This document shows, piece by piece, positions 6,040 through 14,528 of a DNA stretch of 14,528 bases. The DNA is taken from contig JWZX01002186.1 of NCBI GenBank assembly GCA_001275005.1, positions 1-14,528 of the forward strand, written 5' to 3'. The notes below the pieces were generated by a model. That model did no database searches. It was not told where the DNA came from and saw nothing but the letters and a program-made list of their open reading frames with translations. The stretch comes from Chrysochromulina tobinii (lineage: Eukaryota; Haptophyta; Prymnesiales; Chrysochromulinaceae). Position 1 is the stretch's first letter. Every line of letters starts with the position of its first letter. A program made the position numbers and the translations under genes.

Positions 6040-9000
6040 ATGCTGCTGCTCACCACTTTGGTGCTTCTCATGTTGGATCGGACGTCAGCGCAGAATATCA
6101 CGCTCAATCTCACAAGATTTGACCCCCCAGAGCAGCTGGATGTTGGGGTGAGCCGGCACGCAAAAAGAACCACTTGGTTGGGTGATTCCCCCATGCTGAG
6201 CTTTGTGTCGCCCTTGATCGCAGATCAACCTCCCTCCGATGGCCACGGATGGCTGGGGCGTCACCGAGTGGAAGATCACCTCGACGCGTGTCTTCCGAGA
6301 TTTGTTCAAGCACGCAACATACTGGCAAGTGGAGCGCGCCCGACATGATGCGGGCGTGCAGATGGAGACCTGGAAGCAGCACAGCCTGAGACCCACGAAC
6401 ATGTCGCACGCAAACGGCTACCCTGTCTCCCTGCCCCGCTGGTGGCTGTGGCACGACTCGTTCGAGGTTCAGACCGCAGTAGCATACATCGGTTGGGGCG
6501 GCGCCTCGGTCGCCGCCGGCCAATATGCCGTCCACTTCGACGGGAACGGGACGCTCTCGTTCGGCGGCGACGCACGGCTCGCGGCGCCGCTCTCGTACGA
6601 TCCGGTAGCGATGCGTGGTCGCTACCTCTTCAACGTCTCCGCGCCCGCCACCGGCGTCTCGATCCGCATCATGACCACCGACCCGAGCGCCCCGCTCGAG
6701 AACGTGCGCATCCTTCGTGTGGAGGATGAGTTGCGCTCGGCGGGTAGCGGGAGCGGGAGCACCGTCTCGGCGATCACGAGCATCAACGTCGACGCGACCG
6801 ACGCCGCCCTGGCCGACCAGCCCTTTCACCCCGACCTCCTCAACGCTCTCAACGGCACGCGGCTGCTGCGCTTCTGCGGCTGGGCGCTCATCGACAGCAA
6901 CGACTATAACGAGAACAACTTTCGCCCCGCTTGGCGCGGCCGGAGCACCCCGGCCTCGCTGACCCAGGCGGGGCCGCGCGGCGTCGCGCTCGAGTACATG
7001 GTGGCGCTCGCCAACACGCTCAACGCGTCCGCGTGGTTTTGCATGCCGCGCTCGAATGCGATGGACCCCTCGCTGATGACCACGTCGCCCAACCGGCCCG
7101 GCGCTGCGGATGAGGCGGACTTGATGACGTATGCCTCCTACGTGGACAGCCACCTGCGCCCCCACCTGACGGCGTTCGTCGAGTATCGCACCGACGCGGC
7201 CAACCGGAACGAGGCGCCCCAGACCCACGCGATCGAGTCTCTCGAAATCTTCCGCGCTTGGACTCTCGCCTTTGGCGCGAATGCGAGGCGCCCTGCGGCC
7301 CTCGGCACGCGCCTCGTTCGCGTGTCCGCGGCCGGCGCGTGGCTAGGGGGCACTCTCGAGCGCTTCGGCACCGACCTGGGAAATGTCGACGCGGTCGCGG
7401 TCCGCGCTGTCTTCGGCAGAAGCACTTGTTGCAACGGGAACTGCCAGAACCGGTACAACCAATGCATCAACTTCGACGATCGAGAACGAGCTGCGGAATT
7501 CTATGCGAACTGGACTGTGGATGCTCTGGTGCGCTTCCCCGGAGAGGACTGTTCCTGTTCCTGCGCGCGAGCCTTGCTCTCGCTTCATCTCCGGCTGACC
7601 ATCCGCCGCCCCTCTCTGCGCACTCGGTGCCCCCCTACCCCCAACCCTAACCCGAACCGAACCCGAACCCTCCTCTCGCGCAGCTCGACAAGATACAAGA
7701 GTCGGCGCTGCATGCAGAGTCGGTGCTGAATGGCCTCACGCAGCAGCTCAACCAGAGGGGCATCCGCCTCATCTCCGATGTCGGTGGGCCAGATCTCGGC
7801 GCCGCCGACTACGGAGCGCGCGCGACGCTGAGTGGCAGCCTACGGTGCAGCCAGTGCCTCTGGTTCGCGATGGGCAACAAGTATGGGCCAGTCGAGTTTG
7901 CTGAGCTTTCCGCCAGCTCGACGCTAGGCAACGGCTACGTCAAGGCGGAGCAGTGGCGGCAGCTGCAGGCCTACGAAGGGCTTGACAGCAGCAGGCGCGC
8001 CCGTGTGGCACTGAGTGAGACTGGCTCGCCAACGTACTGGAAGCACGTGGGACCAAATGTCTCGAGCTGTGCCACGATCTGCGATGCCAGCGTCGAATGC
8101 GGCGGCTTTGCTCACCAGCTCTCGCACGAGTGGAGCTGCGGCGTATCCGACCACAGCGACTGCCCGGGCGCGCTCGCTGGCCCGAATGGCGGAGGGCGGT
8201 GCTTCTCACGGCTTGGCCGCTGCGCGGTGCCCGGAACGTGCTACTTTTGGAACGCGAGTGCGGGGGCGCGGGACCAGTATAACACAGCACCAGTGATCGT
8301 GGACATGGAGGGTGTGCTCCAGCGGCGAGACTTTTACTGGAAGGGTGTGGGGAACCCCGGAAGCCGTCCGCATCTGACGAACGATGCCCTCGCGGGCACA
8401 CAGTGCGCGGGCAGCTGCCAGTTCTTCTACCGCGGCCCAGCCAAGATCGTTGCCGAAAGGGCGCCTGCGTCATTCACACTGGATGTGCTCTCGAGCAATC
8501 GGTCCAAGTTTGAGGGCGACGCGGCTCTGGAGCAGGCACTCGAACGCAAGCTCCTCGAGGCCAACGCTCACCCGCGCATGCGCGAAATCCTCCTCGACTT
8601 CCTCGACCGCTGGCGGCGGATCGGCGGCACGATCTTTGTCGCGCAGCCCCTGTACCGTCCTCCCGTGCTGTGCGAGCTAGGCGGCAAGCAGTGTGGGCAT
8701 GGGGCTCCCATGCTTGGTCCGGACGATCTGAATTCCTCGAAGCTCCAAGCGATCCTTGGGTACAATGCGGGCCTACGCTCGTCGTTGCCGTCGACCGCAG
8801 CTGAGGCTCTTGCCCGAGGCGTCGTTGTGCATCCTCCAGCGTGCGTCCCCGGGTGCGTGTGGGGCAGCTGCGTGCGCGGGGCGTGCATGTGCTTCCTTGG
8901 CGTGAGTGGCCCCGCGTGCGAGACCATTACCCGCGTCGGTCAGCCAAATGCCTGCACCGACTCGGAAGCTGCCATCGGCGCCAATGTTGCTGGTATTCAT

Positions 9001-12000
9001 GACTGGAGCCGATCGTGGGCGTACGTCGACGTGTTCAAGTCGGCGCGGAGCTGGTGCCACATGCTCGTGAACGAGTACAGCTGCCGTTCGGACCTTGAGC
9101 CTCCCCTCGAGATCGACCCGTCAAACGGCGGCTACCCTGCACGGCTGGCGCCCTTCCAAAAAGCATGCGCCATGATGCTGAGAGACCTGAGCACGCACTA
9201 CCTGAGTGGGGTCTACACGGTCCTGTACGAGGGCGACGGCACCCTGGACTTCGGCCTGGACACCGATTACGTGCGTCGTGTCCGTCCCGGTCTGATCGAG
9301 GTCGACGTGACACTCACAGACTCCTTCAACAACGGCGTCTACTTATGCATCACGCGCACGAACGAGGACGACCCGATCCGTCACATTCGGATGATGACGC
9401 CGGGATATGCTGCTTCGGGCGCGCTGCAGAACGCCGAGCCTGAGTTCCATCCTGCTTTCCTGCACACCTTACGGCGATTCCGCCACCTACGTTTCATGGA
9501 ATGGGCCAAGGCCAACGAGGTAGGTGGAGGCTCGCCCACCGGCGAGTGGGCCGACCGTGCGAAGGAGGGAGGCTCGAATGCGTGGCACTCGTACGCAGTG
9601 GGCGCGGGCGTGCCGTACGAGTCCATGATCCGACTGAGCAACATGCTTGGCGCCTCGCCGTGGATCACGCTGCCACACAATGCGAGCAACGGCTTTGCGC
9701 TTCAGCTGGCTCGGTTGCTCAACGCGACGCTCCGCCCGGATTTGGGTCTGACCATCTCCCTCTCGAATGAGATGTGGCACAATGGGTTTGTCGGCGGACA
9801 GCATGCGCTCCTGATGGGAGAGTTGACTGGGCTGGGGCGTGTGTGCTGGTACTCGAAGCGCACGATTGAGCTTGCCCAGGTCATGCGCCCCGTGCTCCGC
9901 AGCGGTGGGTCCCGAAGCGGCGTACGCTTTGCCGTCGAAGCTCAGGCATCGAACGTCGACTCGACGTCGCAGGTCCTCGCGTGCTTGGCCAACAGCACCC
10001 AAATCGATGCCATTGCTCTCGCGCCTTACTTTGACGGGTATGACCCTGCCATCGCCGATCTCTCTGGGCTCCTCGACTCATATGCCCTCGCGGTGAATGC
10101 GACACTCGACAATGTGGCAGAGCATGCCCAGCTCATCCATCGCTACGGCTACCAGCTCGTACTGTACGAAGGGGGGCCCTCCGGCGAGGGGAACAGGACC
10201 GCCCAAGACCTTTCAATTGCCGCCAACCGCCATCCACGGATGGGCACGCTCATTCGGCAGTATTACGCGGGGCTCAAGGCGCTCGGCGCGACGATGATGA
10301 TGCACTTCACGAGCGTGGGCACGCAGCCTTTTGGGCTGCGCGAGGCGACGGACCAAGATCCGGCCACTGTACCGAAGGAGGAAGGCCTGTTCGCTTTCAT
10401 GGACGAGCACGCCACGTGCGACGTGGACGCAAACCTCGACGTGGCATGCGCCTCTTCCGACGCGTGCAGCGGCTCAGGGCACTGCCTTGCCCCCGCTCTG
10501 CGTTGGGGTCAGCGAGACTCCACTGAATGCTCGTGCTATTTTGCCTACTCTGGCACGCAATGCAGAGTCTTCACGCCGGTCGTGAGCAGCAATTGTGGGT
10601 ACAGGTGCACGTTCGACCAGGGCGTGTGCGCGGCCACGGCCACCTTTGGTGAGTTTGAGTATTGGTCGTGCGCCACATGCCATCCACAACACTTTGGCGC
10701 CACTTGCTCGCGGTTTCGATGCGAGGACGACTGCAACCAGCATGGACACTGCCTCGATGCCAATGTGTGCTCGTGCCTGCGAGGCTATACCGGTGAGAAG
10801 TGTGAGTACGACTGCGGCTGCAGTGGCCACGGTCAATGCAGGGCGGATGGCTCCTGCATCTGCGACGCGGGCTACCGCCCACGCCGCGACGGCTCGCTGG
10901 GCTGTGAATGGGATTGCGACACCGTCGACACCCCCGGGATCGGCTGCGTCGGGCCGGGCCAAAACGGCTGTGCTCGGTGTGCCAATGGCGTCTGTGTGGA
11001 TGGGGCGTGCCGCTGCTGGTCCGGGTTTGCTGGAGCAGCGTGTGATGAGCCGGTGGAGCGACCGAATGAGCGCTCCACGTTTGGGATCAACCTTGCAGGC
11101 ATCGGGGGCACCAACTGGGTCTTTGTCGACCTGATGAAGGAGTCACGTGAGTGGGTGACCATCAACGACGCCGATCGTTTCGCTGGCCAGTTTTCCTACC
11201 AGGGTGGCTCCAACTCGCTGATCTTCGAGAACCGCCAGTACCAGTGGGGCAACGGAGTGGGCATCAACCAGACGGCCCTCGGCTACCCGAGAGAAGTACG
11301 TCAGGCACAGGCACTGATCACCCTCATCGCCCGGGACGTGTGCAAGCACGCGATCGATGGGCGTTACGTGCTCTTGTACGAGGGCGAGGGCGAGATTGAT
11401 CTCGGGATGGACGCAAAGGCCGTTGCATTCCAAGCTGGGCGCATCGACTTTGACTTCACACCCACGTGCGACGCGACCTGCTGGTTCGATCGGGCTGGTT
11501 GGGTGCCCTATTGCACGGACAACGGCATCGCACTCACAATCCGGCAGACCAATCCTCAGAATCCGCTGCGCAACATTAAGGTGATTGCTCCCGGCTTCCT
11601 AGCAACGCACGAGTTGCTGCCTTTCCACCCACACTTTGTGCGCCAGCTCACGCGCTACTCGACGCTGCGCTTTATGGACTGGCAACACACCAACTCGGTC
11701 CCGCCCTCGGCCAAGGTCAAGCTGAGTGGCATCAGCGCAGTCCGCTTCAAGGCCACCAAGCTGCGCAACGCGGCGACCGCCACGTGCGCTTTGATGGGCG
11801 ACTTTTATCTCTTCAACGACGGCAGGCCGGTGCCGATCGCATCCGCGGTGGATCTGGCAGACGGCCTCCCGATGCCTGCGATCATCGACGGCTCGGAATG
11901 GACTGGCGACTGCGCCGGCCTTGTCAACGGCAATGCGTCGATTTTGTTCACGCTGTCCTCTCCAACGACATTGGATGCGTACGCCTGGCGCACGTCGGAA

Positions 12001-14528
12001 AGGAACTCGCCTCAGGCCGATCCGGTGCGTTGGGTGGTTGAGGCGCTTGTGGAGGGCGCATGGCGCGTGATCGAGAATTGCAATCACTACGACCAGCAGA
12101 CGAGCTTGCAGCGTCGGCACGCTGCCCTTGAGGGCATGCTCACCTCGGCCAATCTGCAGTCCATCTCGCAGGTGAGAGAGATCGGATCAGACTTTCGGTT
12201 TCAGGCGACGACGACGACCCTCGAGTGGGCGGGGCGCATCACGCCGGCGCATCGGATGCAGACTGACGGGGTGGCGCTCGAGTACATGATCGCGCTCGCG
12301 AACCAGGTCGGAGCTGCGCCGTGGCTATGCGTGCATCACTTGGCGTCGGATGACTTCGTGCGCCGGATGGCCATCCTCGTTCGTGATACGTTGCGCTCCG
12401 ACGTCGACATTTATGTGGAGCATTCGAACGAGGTGTGGAACCCGATGTTCCCCCAGGGTGCGTACGCGCGGCGCAGGGGACTCGAGCTCGGGCTGCACAA
12501 CGCGCTCGGGAACGCGCACGCCAACGATTGTCATGGATGGGCCACGCCCGACTTCTGCGCATGCTTGCGCTACCACGCGAAACGGTCGCTCGAGATCTTT
12601 TCGATTTGGACAGAAGTCTTTGGCGGCGCGGCGCGCCAGGCGAGGCTCAAGTACGTGCTGGGCACGCACACATTCTATGCGTCCACCGCCTACCACATCG
12701 AGCAGCTCACCTACCTGAATGCCAATGCGACCGTCGACCTGTACGGCGTAACGGCGTATCTGGCGCCGACGAGCATCACCTCGGCATGGGTGCAGTACAG
12801 CCCGACAGCCATCCACGCGCAAGTCGCCAGCCAGGCGCCGTCCATTGCTCAGCGCATCAAGAGCATTGCCGACATCGCCAGCTCGTTGGGCGTGGGCACC
12901 ATCGTGTACGAGGGTGGACCCGGCCTCGTCGAGGATGGTGTGATTGGGGGGGCCCAGCCGACGGGTGGCGTCACCGAGCGGCTCATCGCCGCCAACCGCC
13001 ACGATGGGATGGGGGCAGTGCTCGACACCTTCTTCGACGCGCTTCAGAGCTCAGGATCGGGTGTGCTCGGCAGCCCCGAGAGGCCATTTTGCTACTTTGC
13101 GGGGCCGTTCAGCACCTACAGCCGTTACGGCTCGTGGGGCATGCAGGAATTCACGGACCAGCCGGTCGAGCAAGCGCCCAAGTTCCGATCCGTGGCGAAG
13201 CGCATTGCCACGCACGAGGCGGCGACTGGCAAAGTCGCCACACGCTGCGTGCGGGCGGACAAGCTGAGCAGCGCGGCGCCACTCGCCGATCTCTTTTTTA
13301 GCAACGGCACGTACGTGCAGCGCTTCAGCGGACCGCCCGCCGTCAGCTCGCCGCGCCTGAACGACAAGTTGGTCGCTGGCCAGCGGTACGCGATCACGTG
13401 GCACGCCGACCCTCGCCGTGTTAATGCGTCTCGCCGTGTGCGCATTGAGCTCTATCAGGGCCACGACTGCAATGCCAGCGGGCTCGTGCAGGTTGTGAGC
13501 GCGTCGGAACCTAATTTGGGAACGTACTCGTTCGCGCTCAATGCGAGTGCCGTTGGCGGGCACAATTTCTTCATCCGCATCTCGTCGCTCGATAGTCGGA
13601 GTGTCAACTACTCCGAGCCCTTCTCCATTCTCGCGGAGGCCGAAGCGCCCCCCGCGTTCGCGCTGTACATTGAGCGCGATGTCGACTTGCTCTCGGCGTA
13701 CCACCGCGACTGCAAGAAGGCGAGCACCTGGGCCATTGTGGAGCATTTCAAGATCGATGGGTGCTCCTTCTCGTCTGTCGAAGGCTGCCGATCCTACCGG
13801 ACGGGCAGAGGCCCGAATGGCAACCAGATGACGTACATTGGCGGTGTCCCTCAGGGGATCCTGCATGGTTCGTTCAAGCCCGTGGTCGACTGCGTGCTCC
13901 ATGTGATTGGTGTCCGCGCCACGATGCAGCTCGAGGGGCTCACGCGCGGATTCGACACGACCGCTTCCGACGCCGTGGCCAGTGTCATCGCAGCCAACGC
14001 GATGGTGCCGCCGGCCAGTGTGCAGTTGATCAACGTAAGGACAGTACGCGGCTTTGCTTCGTACTACGTGAGTAACTGCCGAAGCACCAACTGCCCTGGC
14101 GCACCTACGTCGGGCAGGCGACGACTGCAGGCTCCGAGCGACGCCACTGCTCTCGAGATTGAAATCTCGATCTCGAGCAATGACGATGCGCTCCGAAACG
14201 TGCTCAACCTATTCGAAGACCTGCGTCGGGACGACCAGCAGACGAACAACACGTTGGCGGACCACTTCGCGGAGCTTCTAGCTATCAAGCTCACAGCAGC
14301 CTACAGCGAACCGACGAGCGTTGCTGTCCGAGCACTCAACATAACCACCGCCGAGACCGTGTACGACACCTCACAGTTCAGCTATCCATTACCGCCACCA
14401 TCGCCTCCGCCACCGTCACCGCCGCCATCTCCACCCCCACCGTCACCACCACCGTTGCCGCCTCCACCAAGCCCGCCACCCTCGCCTCCCCCGCCGTCTC
14501 CACTGCCTTGGCCACCTCCACCATCGCC
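6040..14528 (+). CDS. Giant secreted protein: three GH-A-like modules, EGF-like repeats, KNH-like domain, proline-rich region (partial)
   Basis: Exons are 6040..6147, 6224..7528 and 7684..14528, with phase-0 introns; at least 2752 residues, open at the right edge. The start at 6040 has A at -3 and gives a signal peptide (MLLLTTLVLLMLDRTSA|Q); an ATG at 5932 would add 36 residues before it. Domain order: module 1 (37-857), EGF-like (858-883), module 2 (902-1380), Cys-rich EGF-like region (1383-1591), module 3 (1604-2314), KNH-like beta domain (2364-2457), unnamed region with RRRLQ (to 2705), then PPPSPPPP from 2706. Each module joins a small beta-rich domain (Y.v.yeG.G.i.fg) to a TIM-barrel-like domain (RFMDW..TN, GV.lEYMI.LAN). 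From memory they resemble bacterial proteins loosely annotated as cellulose-binding. Candidate catalytic Glu pairs are E1167/E1300 and E2054/E2214. I infer surface polysaccharide binding or cleavage; substrate and activity are unproven. Confidence 0.85.
6148..6223 (+). other. Intron 1 (76 nt) of the giant secreted protein gene
   Basis: Donor GTTGGG|GTGAGCC and acceptor GATCGCAG|ATCAAC, phase 0. Splicing joins PPEQLDVG to INLPPMATDGWGVTEW, restoring the G-I-N-L start of the module that is also seen as FGINLAG in module 3. The neighbouring ATG at 6239 is therefore internal and not the start codon. Confidence 0.88.
7529..7683 (+). other. Intron 2 (155 nt) of the giant secreted protein gene, with telomere-like stretch
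   Basis: Donor GCTCTG|GTGCGC and acceptor TCTCGCGCAG|CTCGAC, phase 0. Splicing gives VDALLDKIQESALHAESVL, which aligns with SGLLDSYALAVNATLDNV of module 2, so the boundary is well supported. The 3' half carries a C-rich telomere-like stretch. Confidence 0.85.
7631..7672. repeat. Degenerate telomere-like C-rich tract in intron 2
   Basis: The tract contains CCCCCAACCCTAACCCGAACC and further CCGAAC units, which are TTAGGG/TTCGGG-like on the other strand. It doubles as the pyrimidine-rich tract before the acceptor. It is too short and irregular to be a telomere. Confidence 0.5.
8038..8255 (+). other. PAN-like Cys-rich insert within module 1
   Basis: Residues about 590-662 have YWKHVGPNVSSCATICD, ECGGFAHQ, a run of paired cysteines, then GRCAVPGTCYFW. 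The C..C.....CGGF......GTCYF order resembles a PAN/apple domain, which binds sugars or proteins in the family. It interrupts the module between the degenerate YEGG site and the final barrel segment (PRMREILLDFLDRW...GTIFVAQPL). Assignment to PAN is tentative. Confidence 0.45.
8842..8919 (+). other. EGF-like segment between modules 1 and 2
   Basis: The pattern CVPGCVWGSCVRGACMC......GPAC has six cysteines with EGF_2-like spacing and the short G..C turn before the last Cys. It links module 1 to module 2. Confidence 0.65.
8974..10412 (+). other. Module 2: GH-A-like repeat with intact NE and YEGG motifs
   Basis: The start (IGANVAGIHDWSRSWAYVDV) and the beta-rich part (YTVLYEGDGTLDFGLD) lead into the barrel: HLRFMEWAKAN, GEWADR, YESMIRLSNMLGASPWITLPH. 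Then come TISLSNEMWHNG (N1166, E1167) and YQLVLYEGGPSGEG (E1300), 133 residues apart. Asn-Glu on strand 4 and Glu on strand 7 are the clan GH-A acid/base and nucleophile (family knowledge). An active enzyme is plausible. This copy has no inserted domain. Confidence 0.72.
10417..11043 (+). other. Cys-rich EGF-like repeat region (about five repeats)
   Basis: Residues about 1383-1591 hold roughly five Cys-rich units. The clearest are CNQHGHCLDANVCSCLRGYTG, CGCSGHGQCRADGSCICDAGY and CANGVCVDGACRCWSGFAG, matching EGF-like domains of the tenascin/teneurin style. The first two units are less regular. They space module 2 from module 3 and suggest extracellular adhesion or a stiff linker. Confidence 0.75.
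11080..13222 (+). other. Module 3: GH-A-like repeat with intact NE and YEGG motifs
   Basis: The start FGINLAGIGGTNWVFVDL is followed by RYVLLYEGEGEIDLGMD, IALTIRQTNPQNPLRNIKV and LRFMDWQHTNS. After an inserted domain come EWAGR, TDGVALEYMIALANQ, VDIYVEHSNEVWNP (E2054) and GTIVYEGGPGL (E2214), 160 residues apart. It is the best conserved copy. The acid/base and nucleophile assignment is by analogy with clan GH-A. Confidence 0.75.
11716..12120 (+). other. Discoidin-like (galactose-binding fold) insert within module 3
   Basis: Residues about 1816-1950 show ISAVRFKATKLRN, GDFYLFNDGRPV, ILFTLSSPTTLDAYAWRT, DPVRWVVEAL and GAWRVIENCNHYD. The order (a differing ligand-binding edge, Y.w.T....DP..W.le......W..ie) resembles F5/8 type C or discoidin-like domains that bind carbohydrate or lipid. 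It sits inside the module, between DWQHTNS and EWAGR. Tentative. Confidence 0.5.
13360..13640 (+). other. KNH/Kre9-like beta domain
   Basis: Residues about 2364-2457 include AGQRYAITWHAD, RRVRIELYQGHDC, LGTYSFALNAS, HNFFIRISS and VNYSEPFSI. This matches the Kre9/KNH pattern (Y.I.W...v.i.L, G.y.f.l, y.irI, .SepF.I) found in wall-associated GPI-anchored proteins. It supports a wall or surface location. Confidence 0.6.
14386..14528 (+). other. Proline-rich PPPSPPPP stretch reaching the window edge
   Basis: From residue 2706 the protein is Pro with spaced Ser, plus one Leu-Pro-Trp interruption. It is like hydroxyproline-rich extensin or pherophorin linkers of algae. More domains probably follow outside the window. 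Confidence 0.85.

Larger units (their letters stand above)
6224..8820 (+). other. Module 1: GH-A-like repeat lacking the catalytic motifs
   Basis: The beta-rich part (37 to about 200) has YAVHFDGNGTLSFGGDAR and NVRILRVEDE. The barrel part has LLRFCGWALIDSND, GVALEYMVALANTLNASAWFCM and SLEIFRAWTLAFG. Where modules 2 and 3 have SNE.W, this copy reads VEYRTDAAN (T359, D360). Where they have YEGG, it reads SDVGG (D503, V504). Both putative catalytic Glu are gone, so this copy is probably a binding or structural unit. A Cys-rich insert sits between the seventh and eighth strands. Intron 2 interrupts it. Confidence 0.72.

Noticed and set aside
6110-7228. Minus-strand open frame (372 codons) opposite module 1
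   Set aside because: Composition is Arg/Val/Gly-rich and domain-free. It arises from strong GC third-position bias of the plus-strand gene and overlaps its exon boundary.
12168-12203. Possible 33-nt in-frame intron (CAG|GTGAGA ... TTTCAG|GCG) in module 3
   Set aside because: The ends look good, but 33 nt is shorter than every intron inferred here and too short for usual splicing. The reading frame continues without a break either way. Left as exon.
12325-13902. Minus-strand open frames opposite module 3 and the KNH-like domain
   Set aside because: Same antisense GC-bias effect; the plus strand has conserved catalytic and structural motifs throughout.
8902-14073. Donor-like GTGAGT sites inside exon 3 (8902, 10649, 14068)
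   Set aside because: Domain sequence continues smoothly across each site in the open frame and no matching acceptor improves the protein.
1-14528. tRNA, rRNA, CRISPR arrays, transposons
   Set aside because: I saw no cloverleaf-like segments, spaced identical repeats, terminal inverted repeats or transposase/reverse transcriptase motifs.

Overview
The window looks like compact nuclear DNA of a eukaryotic microalga, most likely a haptophyte. The DNA is GC-rich and the genes carry short GT-AG introns (76-155 nt). Proline-rich PPPSPPPP tails, a Cys module with a CDDGG...GTDCADCG pattern, RRLQ motifs and multi-domain secreted proteins mixing EGF-like, PAN-like, discoidin-like and KNH-like pieces all fit such algae. 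The assignment rests on protein style, not on a marker gene. Another complex-plastid alga is possible.

Layout. (1) 1-1583, minus strand: a two-exon gene for a secreted protein with a domain I cannot name, one Cys module and a long proline-rich tail; it runs off the left edge. (2) 1584-2434: divergent intergenic region with a small AT-rich tandem repeat. (3) 2435-4039, plus: a SulP/SLC26-like anion transporter without a STAS domain. It contains a stop-free, in-frame 123-nt intron whose 3' end is a diverged copy of the exon segment just before it. (4) 4286-5344, plus: a Nup35/Nup53 nucleoporin with a six-copy TPYPA(A/S/G) repeat before its RRM-like domain. (5) 5345-6039: intergenic. (6) 6040-14528, plus: a very large secreted protein (three exons, at least 2752 residues) that runs off the right edge.

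The large protein holds three copies of one module, a small beta-rich domain followed by a TIM-barrel-like domain. Copies 2 and 3 keep the Asn-Glu and Tyr-Glu-Gly-Gly motifs expected of clan GH-A glycosidases; copy 1 has lost both. EGF-like segments separate the copies. A PAN-like insert lies inside copy 1 and a discoidin-like insert inside copy 3. A KNH-like domain, an unnamed region and a proline-rich stretch follow. I read it as a cell-surface or scale/wall carbohydrate-binding and possibly carbohydrate-cleaving protein.

The two proline-rich genes probably act at the cell surface; the transporter is a membrane protein and the nucleoporin acts at the nuclear pore. Nothing suggests that the four genes form one pathway. 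I saw no tRNA, rRNA, CRISPR array or mobile element. The most notable observations are the intron in the transporter that carries a second copy of the substrate-site motif, and the mixed active/degenerate catalytic repeats in the large protein.
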